NCBI GenBank assembly: GCA_002452265.1
Contig: DKEW01000087.1
Coordinates: 1 to 41,538, forward strand
DNA: 41,538 nt
Direction: 5' to 3'
Source of the DNA: Pelobacter sp. UBA6812
GTDB lineage: Bacteria > Desulfobacterota > Desulfuromonadia > Desulfuromonadales > Syntrophotaleaceae
A program made the position numbers and the translations under genes. The notes beneath the pieces are model-generated. The model had not been told where the DNA came from and searched no databases. It saw only the letters and a program-made list of their open reading frames with translations. Position 1 is the first letter of the stretch. Every line of letters starts with the position of its first letter. This document shows, piece after piece, positions 1 through 8,447 of this stretch.

Positions 1-1130
1 GCCTTGAGGTAGTAGGCGTCGTAGTAACCCGACGACAATGCATAGGTGCCAAGCATGATGCGCCGTTTGACCTCGGGACCGAATCCCGCGGCCCGGCTTT
101 GATTGTACATGTCGATCAGCCCGCGGCCCTGATCCACCCGTTGGCCGTAGCGGACCCCGTCATACCGGGCCAGATTGCTGGAAGCCTCGGCGGTGGCGAT
201 GAGGTAGTAGCAGGCCACGGCGTATTCTGTGTGCGGCAGGGAAACCTCCACCGGTTCGGCACCGAGGTCGCGCAAGGTGGCGATGGCGGTGTCGATGGCT
301 TGCTGGATGTCGGGATCGAGCCCCTTGATGAAGTACTCTTTGGGTAATCCGATCCTGAGCCCTTTGATCCCTTGTTTAAGGCTTGCCTGGTAGTCGGGCA
401 CCGGCAGATTGATGGAGGTTGAATCGGCAGGGTCATAGCCGGCGGTGGCACCGAGCATGATGGCGCAATCCTTTACGTCGCGGGTCAAAGGACCGACCTG
501 GTCGAGGGAGGAGGCATAGGCGATGACACCGTAGCGTGAGACGCGCCCGTAGGTCGGTTTGAGACCGACCACACCGCAGTGAGAGGCCGGCTGGCGGATC
601 GATCCGCCGGTGTCGGTGCCGAGAGTGGCTACCGCTTGACGCGCCGCTACGCAGGCTGCCGAACCACCCGAAGAGCCGCCGGGTACGCAGTCGCGGTTCC
701 AGGGGTTTTTGACCGGCCCGAAAGCGCTGTTTTCGTTGGAACTGCCCATGGCGAATTCGTCCATGTTCAATTTTCCGAGTAAAACGGCGCCCTGCGCCTT
801 TAATTTGCTCACGGCGGTGCCGTCATAAGGCGGAACGAAGTTGCCGAGGATTTTCGAAGCGCAGGTGGTGCGGACTCCCTCGGTGATAAAAATATCTTTC
901 AGCGCCAGGGGGATGCCGGTCAGCGCGTCGGCCTGCCCTGCGGACAAACGTGCATCGGCTGCGTCGGCATCCTTGAGGGCTGCTTCTTCGCAGGTGGTGA
1001 TAAAGGCGCCGATATGTTTGTCGGTTTCGGCAATACGCGTCAGAAAAGCCTCAGTAAGCTCGCGGGATGAGGTTTCCCGGTTTTTCAGCAGCGTTTGTAA
1101 TTCGTGAATAGTCAAATCCGTTAGTGCCAT
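1..1130 (-). CDS. gatA: Glu-tRNA(Gln)/Asp-tRNA(Asn) amidotransferase subunit A, 3' end beyond window
   Basis: This is the catalytic amidase of the GatCAB complex, which converts Glu-tRNA(Gln) or Asp-tRNA(Asn) to the amidated form using ammonia from glutamine. About 376 N-terminal residues are present out of roughly 485 usual for the family; the C-terminus lies left of position 1. The amidase signature is clear: GGSSGGSA at about residues 151-158 and DTGGSIRQPA at about 174-183. These carry the cis-Ser and the nucleophilic Ser, and an upstream Lys lies in the KDIF segment. The start ATG (complement of 1128-1130) is preceded by an AGGAG-type ribosome site. gatC lies 96 bases upstream on the same strand, so the order is gatC-gatA; gatB is not visible and may lie further left. 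The protein is expected to be cytoplasmic and essential where GlnRS or AsnRS is missing. Confidence 0.96.
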   Translation of the reverse strand, partial: MALTDLTIHELQTLLKNRETSSRELTEAFLTRIAETDKHIGAFITTCEEAALKDADAADARLSAGQADALTGIPLALKDIFITEGVRTTCASKILGNFVPPYDGTAVSKLKAQGAVLLGKLNMDEFAMGSSNENSAFGPVKNPWNRDCVPGGSSGGSAACVAARQAVATLGTDTGGSIRQPASHCGVVGLKPTYGRVSRYGVIAYASSLDQVGPLTRDVKDCAIMLGATAGYDPADSTSINLPVPDYQASLKQGIKGLRIGLPKEYFIKGLDPDIQQAIDTAIATLRDLGAEPVEVSLPHTEYAVACYYLIATAEASSNLARYDGVRYGQRVDQGRGLIDMYNQSRAAGFGPEVKRRIMLGTYALSSGYYDAYYLK

Positions 1131-1226
1131 GTGGCTCTCCTGTAACTTTACAAGGCGTTCAGACGACGCCAAAAGACTGAGTGGTGCGTCAGTGTTCCTG
1201 GCTTGCGCTGGTCACCTGATCGGAAT

Positions 1227-1514
1227 TCATTCGATGACCTTCGGGACGACAAAACAGCTGTCGGATGCTTCCGGAGCATTCTGCAGAGCTTTATCCGTAC
1301 CGATGGATGTTCCGACGACATCTGCGCGAAACGCGTTTTCCACCGGGACTGCATGCGCCGTGGGGATAATGTGGTCGGTGTCCAGTTCGTCAAGTTTTTC
1401 CACGTAGCCGAGTATGGCATCCATGTCGACTGTCAGGGTATCCAGTTCCGTATCTGACAGAGCCAAACGCGCCAGTCGCGCAACATGCTCAACCTGTTCC
1501 CTGTTTATCTTCAT
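1227..1514 (-). CDS. gatC: Glu-tRNA(Gln)/Asp-tRNA(Asn) amidotransferase subunit C
   Basis: This is a 95-residue protein of typical GatC length. It begins MKINREQVEHVARLARLALS, the usual GatC N-terminal helix, followed by the LGYVEKLDELDTD and PTAHAVPVENAFRAD segments that wrap around the GatA/GatB interface. It has no catalytic role and stabilises the GatA-GatB heterodimer. It is the first gene of a minus-strand gatC-gatA unit. The rest of the upstream gap (1515-1861) separates it from a divergent gene, so the promoter should lie there. The family identity is secure. Confidence 0.95.
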   Translation of the reverse strand: MKINREQVEHVARLARLALSDTELDTLTVDMDAILGYVEKLDELDTDHIIPTAHAVPVENAFRADVVGTSIGTDKALQNAPEASDSCFVVPKVIE

Positions 1515-1861
1515 CGGTCAACCTCCGTATAAATGGTGTCGCATTTTCACAAACCGTCAAACTAGCATGGAAAAGAGGCGGTTTTCAAGTTTTAACCCGG
1601 GTTTTCCCGGATGGTTTTTTGCGAGCCTGGTGATATGGAGTTCAGAGTCACTTTTGAGGGTAGTTTTGACAAATCGGCGCCATTTTTTGACACTGACGTC
1701 TGTATGAGCGGAGACAGGAGGTAATGAACCATTCGTTTATAGCAACTATCGGGTGTTGCCTTCTGGAACGGGTCAAGATGGAGCAAAAGTTGCATGCTTT
1801 ACATAAGAGGTAGATCCTTAGCAGGAAAGTAAAGAATGTACCGCAAAAGGATAATTGCATT
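1515..1861. other. divergent intergenic region between gatC and the MshEN-receiver gene
   Basis: This 347-base gap has no convincing gene. It must hold the gatC promoter (reading left) and the promoter of the rightward gene at 1862. Visible elements are a 10-base perfect palindrome AACCCGGGTT at 1594-1603 and a -24/-12-like match at 1779-1794 (listed separately). No terminator hairpin was found. Small open frames here lack ribosome sites and family resemblance. Confidence 0.5.
1779..1794 (+). promoter_or_regulatory. possible weak sigma-54 (-24/-12) promoter
   Basis: TGGAGCAAAAGTTGCA keeps the GG and GC dinucleotides with the required ten-base gap and a full TTGCA -12 box. It differs from TGGCAC at two positions of the -24 box. 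The predicted start would be near 1805, giving a leader of about 57 bases before the ATG at 1862. It is weaker than the three matches upstream of pilin genes and could be chance. Confidence 0.3.
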
Positions 1862-2788
1862 ATGAAAAAACGCTTACGTTTTGGTGAGATTTTGCTCGAG
1901 ATGGGAGTTATTTCCGAGTCCGATTTGAATCGGGCTTTGGCGCGACAGAAAATCACCCGGCAGCCATTGGGGCAAATTTTTGAGCATCTTGGAATTATCT
2001 GTGACAAGGATATTCTGCGTATTTTAGCTCGCCAGTTCCAAATGAAGAAAATTGAGCAGATCCGGCGACCTGTGCAGTTCGAGTCTCTCGCCAAAAAGGT
2101 TGATAGTCGCATGGCGCTGGAAAAAAAGATTTTTCCCCTCGGGGTTAAAGATAAAATCCTTTACCTGGCTATTTGTAACCCCCTGGATCTGGCCACCTTG
2201 GACTCTGTCGCCTTTCGAACCGGTCTGCGCACTGTGCCGGTACTTGCGACACCTGCCGAGATTGATCGGGCCACGCGGATATTCTACTTGGAAGAAGCTG
2301 ATCCGCGTGGAAGCGAATTTCGCACCATCCTGGTGGTCGACGATCAGGAAACCTATTGCAAAGCTATTTGCGCCAAGTTGCAACAAGGTGGATACCGAAC
2401 CCTGGAGGCAGATAATGGTGCCGACGCCCTGAAGTTGGTTCTGGCCAAAATGCCTCATCTCATCGTTATGGAGACTGCCTTGCAAGGGATGATGAGCGGT
2501 AAGGATGTTTTTCGCACTTTACAGACCAATTGCCGGTCCCGGCAAATTCCCGTAATCGGAATGTCAACGCGAGCTTACCCCGAAGAAGAAGCGATGCTTC
2601 TGGATATGGGGTATTTCGATTTTATTGCCAAACCGTTGAATTTTACACGTTTACTTGCCCGAGTTCGACGGGCATTGACCTTTGTCTACGATAATGCCCA
2701 TGTCGTTCAAAAGCCGACGAGTACCATTGCATGGACCGAAGACAGCCCGGGGAAGGATTCTCTGGGCAGTATCGTGCAGAGCCTTTGA
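1862..2788 (+). CDS. MshEN (c-di-GMP-type) domain fused to a degenerate receiver domain
   Basis: This is a 308-residue soluble protein. Residues about 5-140 resemble the MshEN/T2SSE_N domain of PilB and MshE ATPases. Two c-di-GMP-type motifs begin at RFG (6-8) and PLG (35-37), with glycines at 15 and 44. Residues about 155-275 form a response-regulator receiver: acidic pair D160-D161, S235 at the switch position and K257 before proline. The phosphoacceptor position is Glu (E204, codon gag at 2471-2473) where Asp is expected, so the domain probably cannot be phosphorylated and may be locked in an active-like state. There is no output domain and no ATPase. The gene stands alone between gatC and an OmpA-like gene. 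I infer a c-di-GMP adaptor for type IV pilus or type II secretion machinery; the specific function is unknown. Confidence 0.75.
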   Translation: MKKRLRFGEILLEMGVISESDLNRALARQKITRQPLGQIFEHLGIICDKDILRILARQFQMKKIEQIRRPVQFESLAKKVDSRMALEKKIFPLGVKDKILYLAICNPLDLATLDSVAFRTGLRTVPVLATPAEIDRATRIFYLEEADPRGSEFRTILVVDDQETYCKAICAKLQQGGYRTLEADNGADALKLVLAKMPHLIVMETALQGMMSGKDVFRTLQTNCRSRQIPVIGMSTRAYPEEEAMLLDMGYFDFIAKPLNFTRLLARVRRALTFVYDNAHVVQKPTSTIAWTEDSPGKDSLGSIVQSL

Positions 2789-3029
2789 TGGTGGCATAAA
2801 CCGAAACCTGCACAGCGGGACATTTTTAAGTAAAACATGTGCTTTCCCAAAAAATATTACGCAGCGTGTAAACCTCTCTGCAAAAGTTTCGTCTCATACA
2901 AAAAAGAAATGATCAGGCCTTCTAATAATTAGAGTTTGCTTTTTACCTGCGGCGTGCTAAAAATAGGTTGCTTGTAAACATCCAATCGGCATGGCCGATA
3001 TCACAATTTATTCCTGGAAGGAGTAGGTG

Positions 3030-3701
3030 ATGAAAAAATTTCTGATTGTTGTTGCAGTGGTGTCTCTGATGGCGGCTGGTTGTGCCCAACCCATGACAAA
3101 GACCCAAAAAGGTGTGGCCATTGGCGCCGGCACAGGGGCTGCCGTTGGCGCAGGGCTGGGTCAGTTGATCGGCGGTGATACGGAGGGGACTCTCATCGGT
3201 GCCGGTATCGGTGCTGCCCTGGGCGGCACGGCCGGTGGTTTTTTCGCCAATTACATGGAAAAACAGGAAATGGCCATGCGTCAGCAACTCGCCGGGGTGG
3301 AAGGTGCCAGCATTCAGCGCGATGCCGATGTTCTGGCGGTTACTTTCAAGTCCGATGTTCTGTTCGATGTTAACTCATCCACGGTTAAACCCGGAGGTTA
3401 TGATGAGTTGCAGCGGGTGGCTGGCGTTCTTAATAACTACCCCCAGACCACGATCCAGATCGCCGGGCATACCGACAGCTCCGGCAGTGAACAGTACAAT
3501 ATGCAGCTTTCCCAACAACGTGCCAATTCGGTAAAGAACGCGCTGGTCGGTTATGGGGTGGCACCTGCCCGCCTGATGACCATCGGATATGGCGAGAGCA
3601 AGCCTATCGCCAGCAATGCCACCGAGGCGGGCCGCCAGATGAACCGTCGTGTAGCCATAACCATTACACCGAACCAACAGCAGACAACGCAGCCATACTG
3701 A
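3030..3701 (+). CDS. OmpA-family lipoprotein with glycine-zipper segment
   Basis: This is a 223-residue outer-membrane lipoprotein. The N-terminus has a lysine-start hydrophobic signal ending in the lipobox-like AAGC (Cys about 18), though Ala replaces the preferred Leu at -3. Residues about 29-75 are a glycine-rich zipper (GAGTGAAVGAGLGQLIGG and a second copy), as in Pal/YiaD-type proteins. Residues about 105-215 form an OmpA C-terminal peptidoglycan-binding domain, with FDVNSSTVKPGG, AGHTDSSGS and GYGESKPIA, and NRRV near the end. The start was set at ATG 3030 because AAGGAG at 3018-3023 is correctly spaced; a GTG three bases upstream is less likely. A strong terminator follows. The likely role is linking the outer membrane to peptidoglycan. 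Confidence 0.9.
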   Translation: MKKFLIVVAVVSLMAAGCAQPMTKTQKGVAIGAGTGAAVGAGLGQLIGGDTEGTLIGAGIGAALGGTAGGFFANYMEKQEMAMRQQLAGVEGASIQRDADVLAVTFKSDVLFDVNSSTVKPGGYDELQRVAGVLNNYPQTTIQIAGHTDSSGSEQYNMQLSQQRANSVKNALVGYGVAPARLMTIGYGESKPIASNATEAGRQMNRRVAITITPNQQQTTQPY

Positions 3702-3719
3702 TAATCCAGGCCCTGACGA

Positions 3720-3755
3720 AAAACGCCCGCCCGGCTCATGCCAGGCGGGCGTTTT
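3720..3755 (+). terminator. rho-independent terminator after the OmpA-like gene
   Basis: A perfect 12-base-pair arm pair, AAAACGCCCGCC at 3720-3731 and GGCGGGCGTTTT at 3744-3755, is followed by TATTT. The loop contains a further small GGC/GCC pairing. It lies 19 bases after the stop codon. The A/T flanks make it usable in both directions. Confidence 0.9.
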
Positions 3756-3915
3756 TATTTGATGGTTGTGGCATAATACGTATGCTATATGCACCTTTTC
3801 AAAACAGGCGCTTGACCATAGCTGGATATGTCCTTTAATTTAGGATACATACTGATGGTTGGCTCCCTTATGGCCAATTGCTGCTGGTTGCCCTTGAAAT
3901 GTGAGGAGATGTTGA

Positions 3916-6447
3916 ATGCTCAGTGAATATTTACAGCATGTTGATGATCGTGCGGCGATGGGGATTCCGCCTCTGCCACTGTCTGCGGAGCAGACTGAGG
4001 AATTATGCCGTTTGCTGTCCGCTCCCCCAGTGGGCCGCGAGGCATTGTTGGTCGACCTTGTGACAAATCGCGTTGCCCCTGGAGTGGATCCGGCGGCACA
4101 GGTCAAGGCGGAGTATCTCGGCCGCATTGTCCGGGGCGGGGTCCAAAGTCCGCTCATCGATAAGACCACTGCGGTTGAGTTGCTGGGCGCGATGCTGGGG
4201 GGCTACAATATCGCCCCCTTGCTGGATGCTTTGGGTGATTCTTCCCTGGCGCCGATTGCGGCAAAGGCTTTGAGTGGGCTGACTCTGGTGTACGATGCCT
4301 TTGACGAGGTGCTGGCGCTGTCGAAACAAAATCCGTTTGCCCGCCAGATCATCGAAAATTGGGCCGAAGCCGGCTGGTTTAAAACACGGCCGCAGATGCC
4401 TGAAAGCATCCGGGTCAAAATTTTCCGAGTTGATGGTGAGATCAATACCGACGACTTTTCACCGGCGAGCGATGCCTGGAGCCGTCCCGATATTCCGTTG
4501 CATGCCTTGAGTATGGGGACCAGTCGCTTCCCCGGCGGTCTCCAGACGATCGCGGCCTGGCGCGGAGCCGGCCATCAGGTGGCGTTTGTCGGTGATGTGG
4601 TTGGTACCGGTTCTTCGCGTAAATCAGCGTGCAATAGTTTACTTTGGCACATTGGTGATGATATTCCCGGGGTGCCCAACAAACGTCGTGGTGGGGTAAT
4701 CATCGGCGGCGCTATTGCACCGATTTTTTTCAACACCGCGCAGGATTCCGGTGCCTTGCCGATTCGTGCCGAAGTTGACAAGCTTGAGCATGGCGACGAA
4801 GTCACTATCGAACCCCTAACCGGGCGTATCCTTGACGATGCCGGTCGCGTGCTGACCACTTTCGAACTGGAGCCCAATACGCTGCCTGATGAATACCGAG
4901 CCGGTGGCAGGATTCCTCTTATTATCGGTCGGGCCTTGACGGATCGGGCACGGCAGGCCCTGCACAAGGAACCTGCGAAATTTTTTACTCTGCCGAACAA
5001 TCCGGTACCTTTACCTGATCAGAAATATACCCTGGCACAAAAACTGGTAGGCAAAGCTTGCGGCCTGCCCGGGGTTTTGCCCGGAACCGCCTGCGAGCCG
5101 CGCATGACCACCGTTGGTTCACAGGATACTACCGGTCCAATGACTGCCGATGAGTTGAAAGAACTGGCTTGTCTTAAATTTCAGACGCCCCTGTTCATGC
5201 AGTCCTTCTGCCATACTTCGGCCTATCCGAAACCCTCGGATGTTAAAATGCATCACACTCTGCCGAAGTTCATGGCACAGCGTGGCGGTGTTGCCTTGCA
5301 TCCTGGCGACGGGGTGATTCATAGCTGGTTGAATCGCCTGTTGTTACCGGATACGGTCGGTACCGGTGGCGATTCCCATACGCGCTTTCCCATGGGCATC
5401 TCCTTCCCGGCCGGTTCCGGGTTGGTGGCCTTTGCCGGGGCGCTCGGATTTATGCCGCTGGATATGCCGGAGTCGGTTCTGGTGCGCTTTAAGGGCGCTT
5501 TGCAGCCAGGCATTACTTTGCGCGATGTGGTTAATGCCATCCCTTATACGGCGATCAGCCAAGGGCTTTTGACGGTTCCCAAAAAAAACAAAAAAAACAT
5601 CTTCAACGGGCGCATTCTGGAGATGGAGGGACTTGAGGCTCTGACTGTCGAGCAGGCTTTCGAATTAACCTGCGCTGCGGCCGAGCGCAGTGCGGCGGCA
5701 GGCTGCATTCAGCTATCTGAAGAGAAGGTGGCAGCTTTTTTGCGCTCCAACGTGGCACTGATGAGAAGCATGATCGCCGACGGTTATGAAGCGGCGGAAA
5801 CCCTGCAAAAACGTATTGAGGCTGTTGAAGAGTGGTTGGAAAATCCCAGCTTGCTGCGGGCCGATCCCCATGCACACTATGCAGCCGTTATCGAAGTCGA
5901 TCTGGATGAGTTGAAGGAGCCCCTGGTCTGCTGTCCCAACGATCCGGATGACGTACGTCCGTTGTCAGAGATTGCCGGTGAGACCATTGAGGATGTTTTT
6001 ATCGGTTCCTGCATGTCCAATATCGGCCATTTTCGGGCCGCGGCGGCCATCTGGAAAGGTCGTCCTTTCAATGCCCTGGTGCGAACCTGGATCTGTCCGC
6101 CGACCCGCATGGACAATCAACAACTCAAGGAAGAAGCGTTGTTTGCTACCTTCAGTGCCATCGGCGCACGTATTGAAATCCCCGGTTGTTCTCTGTGCAT
6201 GGGCAACCAGGCACGCGTTCCGGCCAAAGCACAGGTTTTTTCCACCTCGACCCGCAATTTCGATAATAGGCTCGGCGATGGCGCCCAGGTTTATCTTGGC
6301 TCTGCGGAGGTTGCGGCCATCATCAGCACCCTTGGTCGGATTCCCACACCGGAGGAGTATTTCTCCATTTATCAGGACCGGGTAGCTCCCCACATCGAAG
6401 AGTTGTACCGATATCTGCAGTTCGATGAAATGCCATCTTATCTGTAG
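3916..6447 (+). CDS. acnB: aconitate hydratase B (bifunctional aconitase / 2-methylisocitrate dehydratase)
   Basis: This [4Fe-4S] enzyme interconverts citrate and isocitrate through cis-aconitate in the citric acid cycle; the AcnB class also hydrates 2-methyl-cis-aconitate. The protein is 843 residues, close to the 865 of E. coli AcnB. It starts with the AcnB-specific HEAT-like and swivel domains (MLSEYLQHVDDRAA, then FSPASDAWSRPDIPLHALSM near 190). Cluster ligands are C699 (GSCMSN), C758 and C761 (CSLCMGNQ), offset by 11 from the E. coli cysteines. A GAGGAG ribosome site precedes ATG 3916. It is a single-gene unit bracketed by terminators. Two A8 runs at 5581-5597 encode a KKNKKN segment that is lysine-rich in other AcnB proteins too. 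Confidence 0.97.
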   Translation: MLSEYLQHVDDRAAMGIPPLPLSAEQTEELCRLLSAPPVGREALLVDLVTNRVAPGVDPAAQVKAEYLGRIVRGGVQSPLIDKTTAVELLGAMLGGYNIAPLLDALGDSSLAPIAAKALSGLTLVYDAFDEVLALSKQNPFARQIIENWAEAGWFKTRPQMPESIRVKIFRVDGEINTDDFSPASDAWSRPDIPLHALSMGTSRFPGGLQTIAAWRGAGHQVAFVGDVVGTGSSRKSACNSLLWHIGDDIPGVPNKRRGGVIIGGAIAPIFFNTAQDSGALPIRAEVDKLEHGDEVTIEPLTGRILDDAGRVLTTFELEPNTLPDEYRAGGRIPLIIGRALTDRARQALHKEPAKFFTLPNNPVPLPDQKYTLAQKLVGKACGLPGVLPGTACEPRMTTVGSQDTTGPMTADELKELACLKFQTPLFMQSFCHTSAYPKPSDVKMHHTLPKFMAQRGGVALHPGDGVIHSWLNRLLLPDTVGTGGDSHTRFPMGISFPAGSGLVAFAGALGFMPLDMPESVLVRFKGALQPGITLRDVVNAIPYTAISQGLLTVPKKNKKNIFNGRILEMEGLEALTVEQAFELTCAAAERSAAAGCIQLSEEKVAAFLRSNVALMRSMIADGYEAAETLQKRIEAVEEWLENPSLLRADPHAHYAAVIEVDLDELKEPLVCCPNDPDDVRPLSEIAGETIEDVFIGSCMSNIGHFRAAAAIWKGRPFNALVRTWICPPTRMDNQQLKEEALFATFSAIGARIEIPGCSLCMGNQARVPAKAQVFSTSTRNFDNRLGDGAQVYLGSAEVAAIISTLGRIPTPEEYFSIYQDRVAPHIEELYRYLQFDEMPSYL

Positions 6448-6455
6448 CCCGAAGC

Positions 6456-6493
6456 ATCAAAGGCCGCTTTCGTTAAGGAAGGCGGCCTTTGAT
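6456..6493. terminator. bidirectional rho-independent terminator between acnB and the HD-domain gene
   Basis: ATCAAAGGCCGC (6456-6467) pairs with GCGGCCTTTGAT (6482-6493). The loop can extend the stem further, and the hairpin is followed by CTTTTAT. Convergent genes end on both sides (acnB at 6447, minus-strand HD gene at 6521), so it probably serves both. Confidence 0.85.
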
Positions 6494-6520
6494 CTTTTAT
6501 GTGGGATTTTCAAAATCGTG

Positions 6521-7075
6521 CTAGGAGCCTGTTGCAAACATGGCCTGCCACTGATCAAAAACTTCCAGCTTTTCTTTGCCGAAACGCACTAATGAATTTC
6601 GCACCTGCTCTACCGTGCGCTCAAGGCCATCCTTGGCCGGGTCCTTGGAAAAAAACAGGTCGGCGTAGGCGACAATCCTCTCTTCAACAGTTGTAGGCAG
6701 CATGTCACGCTCAGGCAAAGGTAGTTTTTGTCGGAGGATCTCGGCGCTCGTAAGGCCTACCCCGATATGGCGCTCGCATACCAGGGCATGGCGTGGCAGG
6801 CCTTCGGCCTCAAGCAGTTCGCGCCCTTTGAGTCCGTGGCATAAATACGGCAGGTCGCCGAAGCACCCCAGCGCAGCAGCGTTGGTAAAGCAAATACCGA
6901 TGTCGTGCAGAAGCGCTGCTTCGCTGACAAAGGGCACATCCACCGTCCCAGCCGGCAGCGTTTGGGCTATGGCGGTGGCCTTGGTGGCCACATTTATACT
7001 GTGTGCCAGCAGAATACGGTGCGCATCGCTGCCGGGAGTGTAATATTTATCCAGGAGGGCTATGGCGTTGAGCAT
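6521..7075 (-). CDS. HD-domain protein (putative metal-dependent phosphohydrolase)
   Basis: This is a 184-residue cytoplasmic protein with the HD-superfamily metal site: H25, the H57-D58 pair in ALLHDIG, a later H103 in ERHIGVG, and D139 in AYADLF. HD proteins usually hydrolyse phosphate esters or nucleotides, but the substrate cannot be read here. The N-terminal stretch containing LLDKYYTPGSDAHRILLAHS resembles the small HD proteins often annotated as uncharacterised phosphohydrolases. The start at the complement of 7073-7075 has only a weak GGGA ribosome site. The gene is divergent from the TIGR00300 gene, with 100 bases between them, and shares the terminator with acnB. Confidence 0.85.
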   Translation of the reverse strand: MLNAIALLDKYYTPGSDAHRILLAHSINVATKATAIAQTLPAGTVDVPFVSEAALLHDIGICFTNAAALGCFGDLPYLCHGLKGRELLEAEGLPRHALVCERHIGVGLTSAEILRQKLPLPERDMLPTTVEERIVAYADLFFSKDPAKDGLERTVEQVRNSLVRFGKEKLEVFDQWQAMFATGS

Positions 7076-7175
7076 GTTTTATTCCCTTTTTTGATATGTC
7101 CGCGCGTATTTTACCCCACAAACAACCACGAGCGCCAGTGATAATGGCTGGGATTCTGTCGGGAAGGAGAAGGCC

Positions 7176-8399
7176 ATGCCGGAGCAGCAGGTCAAGCTTG
7201 AAGGACATTTCATCGATCAACAGATTCTCTCGCAGGTACTCGATACCGTCGATCGCCTGGGTGGTCGTTACGAAATCGTCACCTTGACCATCGGACGGAC
7301 TCGCAGGGATGAAAGTACCGGTTTGCTTAATATCGGGGCTCCGGATGATGCCACTCTTCAATCCATTCTGCGTGCCCTGGCGCGACTGGGCGCCGAACCT
7401 GTGGTGCCGCTGCCGGTGCAATGCGAAGCGGCTCCGGCGGACGGGGTGTTGCCGGACCATTTTTATGCCACCACCAACCTGCCAACGGAGGTGCTGATCA
7501 ACGGCCGGTGGCTGCCGGTGTCCGGGGTTGAGATGGATTTGGCCATTGCGGTCGAAGGTGGCATGAATAAGGCCTGCACCGTACCCATGGCGGATGTCAG
7601 GGCTGGTCAGATGGTGGTCGTCGGGACGCAAGGGGTACGCGTGAGTTATCCGCCGCGGGACAACAACGATGCCGCTTTTCGATTTATGGCCAGCTCGGTT
7701 TCGGCCGAGAAACCCAAACGTCCATTGTTGCAGCGGATAGTGCAGGCCGCACGAAGGGTCAAGGCCGCCGGTGACAAGATTCTGTTGGTTGGCGGCCCTG
7801 CCATTATCCATACCGGTGCCGGGCCGGTGCTGGAACAACTTATTCGGGACGGTTGGGTAGACGTGTTGTTCGCCGGTAACGCATTGGCGGCCCATGACAT
7901 CGAGTCGGCCCTTTACGGCACCTCCCTCGGCGTACCCGTCGGTGGGAATCCGCCGTGCCATGAAGGGCATGCCCACCACCTGTGGGCCATCAACCGCATC
8001 CGCAACACCGGCTCCATAGCCCGGGCGGTGGAGGCGGGGGTGCTGACCCGCGGTGTTATGCACGCTTGCGTAACCTGTTCCATTCCTTATGTGCTGGCGG
8101 GCTCCATTCGCGATGACGGCCCGTTGCCCGATGTCATCACCGATGTGCTTGCCGCCCAGCGTGCCATGCGCAGCCTTATCCCCGGCGTAGGCATGGCGAT
8201 TATGGTTGGTACCACCTTGCATGCCATCGCCACCGGAAATCTGCTGCCAGCCAGGGTTGTCACGGTCTGCGTCGATGTCAACCCGGCGGTTGTGACCAAG
8301 CTGCAGGATCGTGGAAGTCACCAATCTCTTGGCATCGTTATGGACGCGGCATCGTTTCTTGAGCAATTGGCGGATGGGTTGGCCGAAAGCGAGTGCTGA
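7176..8399 (+). CDS. TIGR00300 / LOR-SDH-domain protein, possible ornithine cyclodeaminase-type enzyme
   Basis: This 407-residue protein matches the archaeal/bacterial TIGR00300 family from memory. It has an N-terminal LOR/SDH conserved region (GHFIDQQILSQVLDTVDRLGG and EIVTLTIGRTRRDES) and a C-terminal nucleotide-binding half (KILLVGGPAIIHTGAG, VDVLFAGNALAAHDIESALYGTSLG). Archaeal members have been tied to ornithine cyclodeamination to proline, and the same domain is fused to arginine dihydrolase in cyanobacteria. The activity here is an inference. GGAAGGAGAAGG sits just upstream of ATG 7176. It is not in an operon with arginine or proline genes in this window. A large open frame on the opposite strand (7047-8366) is a codon-bias shadow. 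Confidence 0.8.
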   Translation: MPEQQVKLEGHFIDQQILSQVLDTVDRLGGRYEIVTLTIGRTRRDESTGLLNIGAPDDATLQSILRALARLGAEPVVPLPVQCEAAPADGVLPDHFYATTNLPTEVLINGRWLPVSGVEMDLAIAVEGGMNKACTVPMADVRAGQMVVVGTQGVRVSYPPRDNNDAAFRFMASSVSAEKPKRPLLQRIVQAARRVKAAGDKILLVGGPAIIHTGAGPVLEQLIRDGWVDVLFAGNALAAHDIESALYGTSLGVPVGGNPPCHEGHAHHLWAINRIRNTGSIARAVEAGVLTRGVMHACVTCSIPYVLAGSIRDDGPLPDVITDVLAAQRAMRSLIPGVGMAIMVGTTLHAIATGNLLPARVVTVCVDVNPAVVTKLQDRGSHQSLGIVMDAASFLEQLADGLAESEC

Positions 8400-8447
8400 G
8401 TGCTGAGTATTTATAGCTTATAGCTGACAACTGTTAACTGGAAGTTA
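8392..8447. repeat. degenerate heptanucleotide tandem repeat
   Basis: The sequence can be cut into eight successive 7-base units: agtgctg, agtgctg, agtattt, atagctt, atagctg, acaactg, ttaactg, gaagtta. The first two are identical and the others drift. The array covers the stop codon of the upstream gene (8397-8399) and reaches the last codons of the convergent MFS gene (stop at 8445). It resembles short tandemly repeated heptamers in other bacterial genomes. Confidence 0.55.

Noticed and set aside
2985..2999. ATCGGC-ATG-GCCGAT inverted repeat upstream of the OmpA-like gene
   Set aside because: Short arms with a three-base spacer; likely chance without conservation data.
7047..8366. 439-codon open frame on the minus strand opposite the TIGR00300 gene
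   Set aside because: It is exactly antisense to a well-supported gene with a good ribosome site; the translation has no recognisable motif and is rich in His, Gly and Arg, as expected from a shadow frame.
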